Origin: VBAS01 sp035318985
GTDB lineage: Bacteria; Bacteroidota; Bacteroidia; Chitinophagales; Chitinophagaceae
NCBI GenBank assembly: GCA_035318985.1
Contig: DATHDP010000129.1
Location: forward strand, 1 to 24,189
Length of the DNA: 24,189 nt
Reading direction: 5' to 3'
Shown here: positions 16,116-22,184 of the stretch, piece after piece
How the letters are laid out: each line of letters opens with the position of its first letter
Numbering within the stretch: position 1 is the stretch's first letter
Translations under genes and position numbers: made by a program
Notes under the pieces: generated by a model
Seen by the model: the letters and a program-made list of their open reading frames with translations, nothing else
The model's database searches: none
What the model was told of the DNA's origin: nothing

Positions 16116-16139
16116 GGAGCCTTGTGTCTACAGGGCTCC
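16116..16139 (+). other. Ten-base-pair leader hairpin between the sigma factor and the plug-like gene
   Basis: GGAGCCTTGT (16116-16125) pairs with ACAGGGCTCC (16130-16139) with one U-G wobble, closing a 4-nt GTCT loop. It lies 24 bases before the ATG at 16163 and is not followed by a T-run on either strand, so it is not an intrinsic terminator. It could be an operator-like inverted repeat in the shared upstream region or an RNA structure in the 5' leader of the plus-strand gene. Confidence 0.55.
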
Positions 16140-16162
16140 TTATTGAAACCCAAATCAAAACT

Positions 16163-17137
16163 ATGAGACAAATTTCTATGCTATTCTTTTGCCTGGTTTT
16201 ATTATTCTCAACTGCTTATACCCAGGATTCAAGTGATCTTAAGATCCATGGATTAAAAATTCAAAGTAGACAACTTCCTTCAACAGCTTCTAATACTGAA
16301 CCAGTTGTTTTAAGAATAAGATGCTTGTCTTCAAATTTGAGTCCCGATCCTCTTCTCATTATTGATGGGATAATTGCAGAAAAATTGGATTTTAAAAATA
16401 TTGATCCTGATAATATTGAAAGTATCTGGATCTTAAAAGGTCAGAAGGCGACTGCTTTATATGGATGTAGAGCTGTGTCGGGAGTAATTCTTATTACAAC
16501 AAAAGGTGCGAATGATAGAACATTAACAGTAAAAGATATGCTAACGGGTGAAATGCTGGCTAACGCAAATGTCGGTTTAATCTCACTTGGAGAAAGAAAG
16601 GATACAACTCACCTGGTTACTGACTCATCGGGAAAAATTATAACAAACAAAATTGTTTATGGGAAAGAATATGAATTAACAGCAACATATGTTGGTTATA
16701 AGCCTTATCGTTGTCTGATAAATTCAAAAATTGTTGATAAAAACTATACGGTATTACTTCTAAAGGAATCTAAAACTTTATCTCTGGTAAAGAATCAGGC
16801 GCCGATTACAGCAATGTGCTACAATTTAAAAACTGTGCAATCATATGACCTGATATCCAAAAAAGAGCCGGACTCCGATCAATTCAGGATTTTTCCAATT
16901 CCAGTCATAGCCGGAAGCGAAATAAAAATTGAATGGAGAAAAGCTTCAATAGGGGAGTATGTTATCGATCTGTATAATTTACAAGGACAGTTTATTAAAT
17001 CTTCATTTGTCAGAATTGAAAACGAAACAAATGTTTTTGCTTTTCAAATCCCAAATGTTACTCCTGGTACTTATCTTTTACGACTGACAAATAAGAAGTT
17101 AGGGAAAAAATATACCGAGAAAATCATCATTCAATAA
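16163..17137 (+). CDS. Secreted protein with isolated SusC-type plug domain, CarboxypepD_reg-like domain and T9SS type A-like tail
   Basis: A 324-residue exported protein with three parts. The signal peptide (MRQISMLFFCLVLLFSTAYTQ) fixes the ATG at 16163; an upstream GTG at 16124 lies in the leader hairpin and is not needed. Residues about 60-115 read as the end of a SusC/RagA plug (PLLIIDGIIAEKLDFKNIDP, NIESIWILKGQKATALYGCR, SGVILITTKG), but no barrel follows. Residues about 120-200 form a CarboxypepD_reg-like sandwich (LTVKDMLTGEMLANANVGLI, ATYVGYKPYR). The tail from about 241 (FRIFPIPVIAGSEIKIEW, GEYVIDLYNLQGQF, PGTYLLRLTNKKLGKKYTEK) matches a T9SS type A sorting domain, although the motif FPIPV departs from the usual YPNP. 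It diverges from the ECF sigma gene and is 11 nt before a gene with a related tail. A ligand or peptide-signal role is speculation. Confidence 0.85.
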   Translation: MRQISMLFFCLVLLFSTAYTQDSSDLKIHGLKIQSRQLPSTASNTEPVVLRIRCLSSNLSPDPLLIIDGIIAEKLDFKNIDPDNIESIWILKGQKATALYGCRAVSGVILITTKGANDRTLTVKDMLTGEMLANANVGLISLGERKDTTHLVTDSSGKIITNKIVYGKEYELTATYVGYKPYRCLINSKIVDKNYTVLLLKESKTLSLVKNQAPITAMCYNLKTVQSYDLISKKEPDSDQFRIFPIPVIAGSEIKIEWRKASIGEYVIDLYNLQGQFIKSSFVRIENETNVFAFQIPNVTPGTYLLRLTNKKLGKKYTEKIIIQ

Positions 17138-17148
17138 AACTTCTGCTT

Positions 17149-18162
17149 ATGTCAAGAAAATTTCAACTGCAAATCCCCGAGCACTGCCATGAGGATTGGA
17201 ATAAAATGACTCCGGGTGATAAAGGACGCTTCTGTGATTCCTGTCAAAAAACTGTTGTTGATTTTACGAGCATGAGTGATATGCAGCTAATTGCTTTTTT
17301 TAAGAAGCCATCCACCGGTTCTGTTTGTGGAAGACTTTATAATGAACAATTAGAAAGAGACTTTGAAATTCCACGGAAAAGGATTCCATGGATGAAATAT
17401 TTTTTGCAGCTTATTATTCCCGCCTTTCTTTTTACTTCCAAAGCAAAAGCACAAGGGAAACTAAGAGTCATGGGGGATACTACTGTTTTAGTTGATTCAA
17501 ATAAGACTCGAAAAAACATAAATGAAAGTTGCAATAATCAACCAGAAATAAATAAACCCAAAAAAGTAACAGGGAAATTGGTAGATGAAAAAGGCGAAGC
17601 AATTTCTAATGTTACCGTTGTAATAAAAGGAACCAGGTCTGGTGTTGTGGCAGATGCGAATGGAAATTTCAATATTGGTCTTTTTTCAGATAGATCACCT
17701 GCAACACTTGTTTTTTCCAGTGTTGGTTTTGAAACTAAAGAAATTACAATTGATTCAAATAAAAATGAAATTCGGTGTAATGTTCAGTTGAATACAATGC
17801 TGACGGGTACTTTGGGCGGAGTAGTGATGATTGAGAGAATTCAAAGGAAGAAAAAAGAGCCGATGAAGTTGTTCCAAAGAATTTTTAAGGACAGTACTTA
17901 TAAGTTCTTTAAGGTTTATCCTAATCCTGTTTCTGCTGGAAGTTTGGTGAAACTTGAGTTGAATAAATCAGAAGCAGGGGAATACCAGGCTGATCTGATA
18001 AATCAAAACGGTCAAATAATTCATTCTACAACTGTAATATTTGAAACTGAAAATAAATTTAGTTCATTTAGTATGCCAATGACCACAACAGGTGCCTATT
18101 TTCTTCGAATGACAAATAAAAAGTCAGGTAAAAAACATACTGAGAAAATTATCATAGAATAG
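17149..18162 (+). CDS. Cys-motif N-domain protein with internal signal-like segment, CarboxypepD_reg-like domain and T9SS type A-like tail
   Basis: A 337-residue protein. Residues 1-75 form a small Cys-containing domain with C13, C29, C32 and C60 (EHCHEDWNKMTPGDKGRFC, DSCQKTVVDFTSMSD), possibly metal-binding. It resembles a domain I associate with Bacteroidota sequences, with no function that I know. A hydrophobic segment at about 81-97, followed by SKAKAQ, looks like a signal peptide core and cleavage site displaced 80 residues from the start. Beyond it lie a CarboxypepD_reg-like domain (about 137-215, VTGKLVDEKGEAISNVTVVI, VVADANGNF, FSSVGFETKE) and a T9SS type A tail with the typical YPNP motif (about 254-337). 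The tail ends in a motif nearly identical to that of the preceding gene. The 11-nt gap means one transcript. A hairpin terminator follows at 18278. Confidence 0.85.
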   Translation: MSRKFQLQIPEHCHEDWNKMTPGDKGRFCDSCQKTVVDFTSMSDMQLIAFFKKPSTGSVCGRLYNEQLERDFEIPRKRIPWMKYFLQLIIPAFLFTSKAKAQGKLRVMGDTTVLVDSNKTRKNINESCNNQPEINKPKKVTGKLVDEKGEAISNVTVVIKGTRSGVVADANGNFNIGLFSDRSPATLVFSSVGFETKEITIDSNKNEIRCNVQLNTMLTGTLGGVVMIERIQRKKKEPMKLFQRIFKDSTYKFFKVYPNPVSAGSLVKLELNKSEAGEYQADLINQNGQIIHSTTVIFETENKFSSFSMPMTTTGAYFLRMTNKKSGKKHTEKIIIE

Positions 18163-18277
18163 TCAGTAATTCTACTTGGGAAATATTTGTAAGGGTTGCA
18201 AATAAGTTTTTCCTTTTTTAATTTCAGATCGCAATTACTCACCACTCCGTACTCTTTTTTCTTAGCCATAACACAAA

Positions 18278-18307
18278 AACCCCTGCCGCGTCGGGGGTTA
18301 TTTTTTT
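18278..18307. terminator. Bidirectional terminator between the plug-like operon and xerD
   Basis: AACCCC (18278-18283) pairs with GGGGTT (18294-18299) around a GC-rich 10-nt loop. On the plus strand seven T follow (18301-18307); on the minus strand the stem is followed by TTTTT (complement of 18275-18279). It can therefore serve both the plus-strand gene ending at 18162 and the convergent recombinase gene ending at 18432. Confidence 0.8.
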
Positions 18308-18431
18308 AGCTAAGAGAATAAAAGAGTGAATGAGAAAAAGAGATTTAAGCTGAATAGAATTTTTGAAGTACAAGAGTGCGACGCAACAGAAGATGAAAAG
18401 AATTACTGGAGTTAGCTACATAAAATAAAAA
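18308..18431. other. Intergenic stretch without a recognised gene, with a possible dispersed element
   Basis: Together with 18163-18277 this forms the longest gene-free gap in the window (269 bases). I see only very short frames on both strands. The stretch at about 18368-18390, containing AAGAGTGCGACGCAAC, is more GC-balanced than its surroundings and looks like the kind of short sequence that recurs between genes, but only one copy occurs in this window, so the repeat idea is untested. Confidence 0.25.
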
Positions 18432-19331
18432 TCATTTAAACGCAGGATGAAATTGTTCTAAGGTCTTTCTCAGGAATTCACGATCGAGATGTGTATAGAT
18501 CTGTGTGGTTGTAATATTCTCATGCCCGAGCATTTCCTGCACGGCACGAAGATTGGCGCCACCTTCCACCAAATGCGTAGCAAAGCTGTGACGAAAAGTA
18601 TGCGGCGAAATTGTTTTTTTTATTCCTGCTTTTCTTGCCAGCTCTTTTATAATTAGAAAGATCATCACTCTTGTAAGCTTACTCCCTCGACGATTGAGAA
18701 ACACAATGTCTTCATTGCCGTACTTTACAGGGATATGCACACGAATATTTTTGAGGTAGATGTTCACATATTTTACTGCGCTACTTCCAACAGGCACTAA
18801 TCTTTCCTTATCGCCTTTGCCGATCACTCTTATAAAGCCAACATCAAAATACAATTGTGATATTTTAAGATTCACTAACTCACTTACACGCAATCCGCAA
18901 CTATAAAGTGTTTCAAGTATTGCCTTATTTCGTCCACCTTCGGGCTTGCTGAGATCTATTTGTGCGATCATGTCCTCGATCTCATCGAAACTTAATGTAT
19001 CAGGTAATGTTCTTTTAAGTTTTGGTGCCTCAAGAAGAGTAGTGGGATCATTTTTACTGATATGTTCTATCAGGCAATATTTATAGAAAGATTTTATACC
19101 TGAGATAATTCTTGCCTGCGAAGTTGGTGACATTCCCAACTCGCTTATCCATTTAATGAAATGCTGAAGGTCGGAAAGTTTAAGGTCGGATGGATTTTTT
19201 AAAGTGCCTGAATGCTGAAGATAATCTGTGAGCTTTTCAATATCCCGTATATATGCTTCGACTGAATTATCTGAAAGAGATCTTTCAAGTTGCAAGTAAG
19301 CTTTAAATCCTTTTTTGTACGGTTCCCACAT
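18432..19331 (-). CDS. xerD: Tyrosine recombinase, XerD type
   Basis: A 299-residue site-specific recombinase, the usual length for XerC/XerD, which resolve chromosome dimers at dif by cutting and rejoining DNA strands. The N-terminal SAM-like core-binding domain (about 1-95) includes YLQLERSLSDNSVEAYIRDI. In the catalytic domain all six active residues can be placed: R148 (CGLRVSEL), K172 (GKGDKERLVPVG), H244 and R247 (HTFRHSFATHL), H270 (MLGHENITTTQ) and the nucleophile Y279 (IYTH). The sequence YTHLDREFLRK after the nucleophile is typical of Xer proteins. No phage or transposon genes lie nearby, so this is a housekeeping enzyme rather than an integrase. XerD over XerC is the better match but not certain. 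Confidence 0.9.
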   Translation of the reverse strand: MWEPYKKGFKAYLQLERSLSDNSVEAYIRDIEKLTDYLQHSGTLKNPSDLKLSDLQHFIKWISELGMSPTSQARIISGIKSFYKYCLIEHISKNDPTTLLEAPKLKRTLPDTLSFDEIEDMIAQIDLSKPEGGRNKAILETLYSCGLRVSELVNLKISQLYFDVGFIRVIGKGDKERLVPVGSSAVKYVNIYLKNIRVHIPVKYGNEDIVFLNRRGSKLTRVMIFLIIKELARKAGIKKTISPHTFRHSFATHLVEGGANLRAVQEMLGHENITTTQIYTHLDREFLRKTLEQFHPAFK

Positions 19332-19386
19332 GATAGTGTAAGGAATTAGTAATTGGTCTGAAAGTTTATAAAGCCTAATTCCAAAA

Positions 19387-20034
19387 TTATTCTAATGTAA
19401 TTTGTTTCTCAATAGGTACCCAATCTTTGCCCATCAGCACTTTTGCCCATATACGGGTAGGGGAAATGTTTACTGAATCGATAAATTCATGCATAGCATC
19501 GTAATCAAGCTCGGCGAGCATTTTGCCAAAAGTCATCATCGCTTTTTTACCAGTAGCCATATCTTCAACAAAAATGTTTCCCTTATCTGTATAAGCCACT
19601 AATCCATTCGCAACGGCAAACCTGGGATCAAACTTATTAAGGGCACTTGATTTTCTTTGAATGTTTTGACTTTTATTAAAAGGGATCTTTGCAAAATAAC
19701 CCCGGCCATTGCTGCAATCATTAAATAAGAGCCAGGCATAACTGGTATCATTAAAATAACAGCTCATGTATTCCTGGTTCAAATTGAATTTATGTCCTCC
19801 AAAATCATCGAATGATAGCTTGCGGTTAGTGCCAAGGCCGCTATAACTCCAGATCACAGAGTCGGGCAGGCAATTCGCAGCGCTGATATAGATATATGGT
19901 TTAAGCTTATGAGCTTCTTCTATAAATTTAATTGTATCCTTTTGACATGTTGTTTCGCAAAACATTTTTGTTTTTCCTGAATTGCCACAGGAAAAAAGCA
20001 TGACTGATATGATAAATGGAAAAATAATTTTCAT
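19387..20034 (-). CDS. Lipoprotein of unknown function
   Basis: A 215-residue predicted lipoprotein. The start is the ATG at 20032-20034, giving MKIIFPFIISVMLFSCGNSG with a lipobox LFSC (lipid-modified Cys 16). A longer frame opening at 20103 would put 23 non-signal residues before this signal and would run through the promoter found at 20054-20083. The mature part has Cys residues near the N-terminus (MFCETTCQKD) and further on (NCLPDS, SCYFND, NDCSNGRG), probably for disulfides in the periplasm. It contains many aromatic, beta-like stretches (AWLLFNDCSNGRGYFAKI, GLVAYTDKGNIFVEDM) resembling a single propeller blade or beta-sandwich. I recognise no family. It is monocistronic, 55 bp upstream of xerD on the same strand. 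Confidence 0.75.
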   Translation of the reverse strand: MKIIFPFIISVMLFSCGNSGKTKMFCETTCQKDTIKFIEEAHKLKPYIYISAANCLPDSVIWSYSGLGTNRKLSFDDFGGHKFNLNQEYMSCYFNDTSYAWLLFNDCSNGRGYFAKIPFNKSQNIQRKSSALNKFDPRFAVANGLVAYTDKGNIFVEDMATGKKAMMTFGKMLAELDYDAMHEFIDSVNISPTRIWAKVLMGKDWVPIEKQITLE

Positions 20035-20053
20035 TGATCTTGATTTTAGGTAA

Positions 20054-20083
20054 CAAAAATAGCAAGGCATTCTGTTTGGCAAA
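20054..20083 (-). promoter_or_regulatory. Bacteroidota-type promoter of the unknown lipoprotein gene
   Basis: On the minus strand TTTG (complement of 20080-20083) is followed after 18 bases by TATTTTTG (complement of 20054-20061). This is an exact -33/-7 pair for the Bacteroidota primary sigma factor (TTTG, about 19 bases, TAnnTTTG). The -7 box ends 19 bases before the ATG at 20034. It is the best promoter in the window. Confidence 0.7.
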
Positions 20084-20126
20084 GTTTTTCTTATACCTTG
20101 CATGTTTGCAAGTATAACCTTATTAC

Positions 20127-20621
20127 ATGAAAGTTGTTAAAGAATCACACCGGTTAAAGCCACTTTTTAGATTTATAACCCGCTTAAAAAGAAATGCTCC
20201 ACGAGGACTGGAAAGCATCGCAATAAAAGCAAGCAGCAATGCATGGAAAGGAATAGACTGTTTGTCCTGTGCCAATTGCTGCAAAACAATGACGCCTACT
20301 TACAAGAACTCCGACATTAAAAGGATCGCTGCTTATTTAAAAATAAGCACGGAGGAGATGAAGAAAAAATGGCTTAAAAAGGAGAGGGGAACAGTTAAAT
20401 GGCTTAATAAAACAACACCTTGCCAGTTTCTTGATCTAAAGACTAACATGTGCAATGTTTACGAAGTAAGACCAACCGATTGTGCGGGGTTCCCGCATCT
20501 GACAAAGAAAAGAATCGTTGAATACCTTGATATGCATAAAGGAAATCTTGATCAATGTCCTGCAACATTTAAAATGATCGAGAGTATGAATGAAATGGTA
20601 GAGAAGGAAAGGAATTTATAG
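20127..20621 (+). CDS. YkgJ family cysteine cluster protein
   Basis: A 164-residue cytoplasmic protein with the defining CxxCxxCC cluster (C45, C48, C51, C52 in CLSCANCC), plus further conserved Cys at about 99 (TPCQFLD), 109 (NMCNVYEVRP), 119 (TDCAGFP) and 144 (DQCPATF). This is the YkgJ/UPF0153 pattern, thought to bind a metal, zinc or an iron-sulfur cluster; the biochemical role is not established. The spacing CQFLxxxxxxCxVYExRPxxCxxFP is exactly that of the family. It overlaps the end of the YraN-family gene on the opposite strand by six bases (20616-20621). A near-match promoter (TTTG at 20075, TACCTTGC at 20094) lies upstream but is imperfect. Confidence 0.9.
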   Translation: MKVVKESHRLKPLFRFITRLKRNAPRGLESIAIKASSNAWKGIDCLSCANCCKTMTPTYKNSDIKRIAAYLKISTEEMKKKWLKKERGTVKWLNKTTPCQFLDLKTNMCNVYEVRPTDCAGFPHLTKKRIVEYLDMHKGNLDQCPATFKMIESMNEMVEKERNL

Positions 20622-20972
20622 AAATACATCTTCGATCAAAAAGAACTCAGGGTCTTTATTTTTAAAAAGTGTAATGCTCAGTACGTTGAACCGGATGTCT
20701 TTGTATTCCGGATGCATGTAAAGAAATTCTTCTGCAGCCTTTTTCAAAAAATTAAATTTCTTTTTTGTGACACTTTCTTCGGGAAAGGCGCCGGGAAAGA
20801 AATGCCGGCTTTTCACTTCAACGATATGCAGAAGACCTTGTTTTTTCGCAATTATGTCGATCTCGTATCTTGCAAAACGCCAGTTGCAATGAAGTATCTC
20901 AAAATCATTTTTTCGAAGAAATTCAAGAGCCAGCGCTTCGCCTTCTTTGCCAAGATCATTATGTTGGGCCAT
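20616..20972 (-). CDS. YraN family (UPF0102) endonuclease-like protein
   Basis: A 118-residue protein, the usual length for YraN. The family has a PD-(D/E)xK nuclease-like fold. Landmarks seen are LGKEGEALALEFLRK (about 7-21), NWRFARYEIDIIAKK (about 30-44) and VEVKSR (about 51-56), giving candidate active-site residues E10, D39, E52 and K54. Most members have GEIDIIA where this one has YEIDIIA, a small deviation that leaves the acidic residues intact. A role in DNA processing has been suggested for the family without firm proof. It is convergent with the YkgJ gene with a six-base overlap of coding ends, and divergent from the DUF6580-like gene. Confidence 0.9.
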   Translation of the reverse strand: MAQHNDLGKEGEALALEFLRKNDFEILHCNWRFARYEIDIIAKKQGLLHIVEVKSRHFFPGAFPEESVTKKKFNFLKKAAEEFLYMHPEYKDIRFNVLSITLFKNKDPEFFLIEDVFL

Positions 20973-21049
20973 TCAGTAAATTACAAAACCTTGAGAAAAA
21001 TCTGTTCACAACCGTGAATAATTAAAGACAGCTATTGGAACATTTCTTT

Positions 21050-21057
21050 TATTTTTG
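21050..21057 (+). promoter_or_regulatory. Candidate -7 box for the DUF6580-like gene
   Basis: TATTTTTG is an exact TAnnTTTG match 20 bases before the ATG at 21078. A TTG at 21035-21037 is present but only 12 bases upstream, which is shorter than the usual spacing, so the -33 partner is doubtful. Confidence 0.5.
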
Positions 21058-21077
21058 CAAACTAACCTTCTTTGTAT

Positions 21078-21656
21078 ATGAAACTGATTAAATCGAATCT
21101 GCTGATATTATTTATACTTATTCTTGCTTGTGCCCTTTACCGTGTTTGGGATAGCAGGCCAATGGGCTTTGCCCCGCAAATAGCCATGGCGCTTTTTGCT
21201 GGTTCTATAAGCAAGGATAAACGTTTCGCTTTTCTGTTTCCTGTCCTTTCTTTGTTTATTTCTGATCTTCTTTACCAGTTTTTATATTCACAAGGGCTTA
21301 GCACTATCAAAGGATTTTATCATGGTCAATGGCAGAATTATTTATTGATCGCTTCTATCACGATCATTGGCTTCTTTATTAATAAAAATAAGATCGGGCA
21401 AATATTCTTAGGTTCCCTTGCCGGAGCAGTTTACTTTTTCCTTATTTCTAATTTTATGGTTTGGATCGGTGGTGGTTGGGATATAAATAATCAGCCATAC
21501 CCAAGATCATTTAGCGGATTAATGCTTTGCTATACTGAAGCCATACCATTTTTTAAATGGAGTGTATTGTCAACATTACTATTCAATGGAATTTTCTTTG
21601 GAAGTTTTTATTTGTTAGGAAAAAGTGTGTTGAAAAAAGAAATGCAGGCCGCGTAA
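21078..21656 (+). CDS. DUF6580-like integral membrane protein
   Basis: A 192-residue membrane protein with about five hydrophobic helices: residues about 5-20, 30-45, 50-68, 85-100, 105-130 and a C-terminal helix near 160-180, the second and third being short. The pattern RVWDSRPMGFAPQIAMALFAG, then ISDLLYQF, SNFMVWIGGGWD and YPRSFSGLMLCYTEAIPFFKWSVLSTLLF, matches what I know of DUF6580, small membrane proteins resembling the substrate-binding S components of energy-coupling-factor vitamin transporters. The substrate is unknown and no ATPase component lies nearby. The ATG at 21078 is preferred over an in-frame TTG at 21072. A terminator with the recurrent CCCGC stem follows. Confidence 0.75.
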   Translation: MKLIKSNLLILFILILACALYRVWDSRPMGFAPQIAMALFAGSISKDKRFAFLFPVLSLFISDLLYQFLYSQGLSTIKGFYHGQWQNYLLIASITIIGFFINKNKIGQIFLGSLAGAVYFFLISNFMVWIGGGWDINNQPYPRSFSGLMLCYTEAIPFFKWSVLSTLLFNGIFFGSFYLLGKSVLKKEMQAA

Positions 21657-21680
21657 CATCTAACACAATAAAAATATTTG

Positions 21681-21703
21681 ATCCCGCTTCATGCGGGATT
21701 TTT
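21681..21703 (+). terminator. Rho-independent terminator after the DUF6580-like gene
   Basis: ATCCCGC (21681-21687) pairs with GCGGGAT (21693-21699) around a TTCAT loop and runs straight into TTTTT (21699-21703). It ends two bases before the stop codon of the convergent RNase HI gene. Confidence 0.85.
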
Positions 21704-21704
21704 A

Positions 21705-22184
21705 TTATAAGAGCTTGCCTCCCTTGCTTTCAAAACCTTCATCCTCTATTAATATTCCGGAGTCAGCGGCTTCCGTAGCTAATTGATCGCAACGATTATT
21801 ATTCGGATTGTCTGCATGCCCTTTTACCCATACAAAACGGACGAATTGTTTTTTTGCAAGATGATAAAACCGGAGCCATAGATCTTTATTTTTTTTACCA
21901 CCCTTGAAATCGGTAGCTATCCATGTATTCAACCATCCTTTTTCGACCGAATCAACAACATATTTACTGTCAGAGTAAACAACTACTTGCAATCCATCTT
22001 TTTTTAATGCTTCCAAAGCGGCTATCACAGCCATCAATTCCATTCTGTTGTTGGTGGTCTTTTTATATCCTTGTGATAATTCTTTCTTATTACTTCCAGC
22101 GATCAGGATGGAACCATAACCACCGGGTCCCGGGTTTCCACGACTAGCGCCGTCAGTATAAACTATGACATTAGGTTTACTCAA
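21705..22184 (-). CDS. rnhA: Ribonuclease HI (TTG start)
   Basis: A 159-residue ribonuclease HI, which cuts the RNA strand of RNA-DNA hybrids. All catalytic acids can be placed: D11 (VYTDGASRGNPGPGG), E49 (NNRMELMAV), D72 (YSDSKYVV) and D133 (NRCDQLA), with the supporting His in KGHAD at 123. Length and the handle region (WLNTWIATDFKGGKKNKDLW) are normal for the bacterial type. The start is TTG (22182-22184): no in-frame ATG precedes the conserved first strand, and the TTG forms a TTGA overlap with the stop of the upstream lipoprotein gene, implying coupled translation. Confidence 0.95.
   Translation of the reverse strand: MSKPNVIVYTDGASRGNPGPGGYGSILIAGSNKKELSQGYKKTTNNRMELMAVIAALEALKKDGLQVVVYSDSKYVVDSVEKGWLNTWIATDFKGGKKNKDLWLRFYHLAKKQFVRFVWVKGHADNPNNNRCDQLATEAADSGILIEDEGFESKGGKLL

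Noticed and set aside
16124..16162. GTG start for the plug-like gene
   Set aside because: It sits in the leader hairpin; the ATG at 16163 begins directly with a signal peptide.
18432..19331. Integrase of a mobile island
   Set aside because: The protein is a typical XerC/XerD-length recombinase, with no tRNA, attachment repeats or phage genes nearby.
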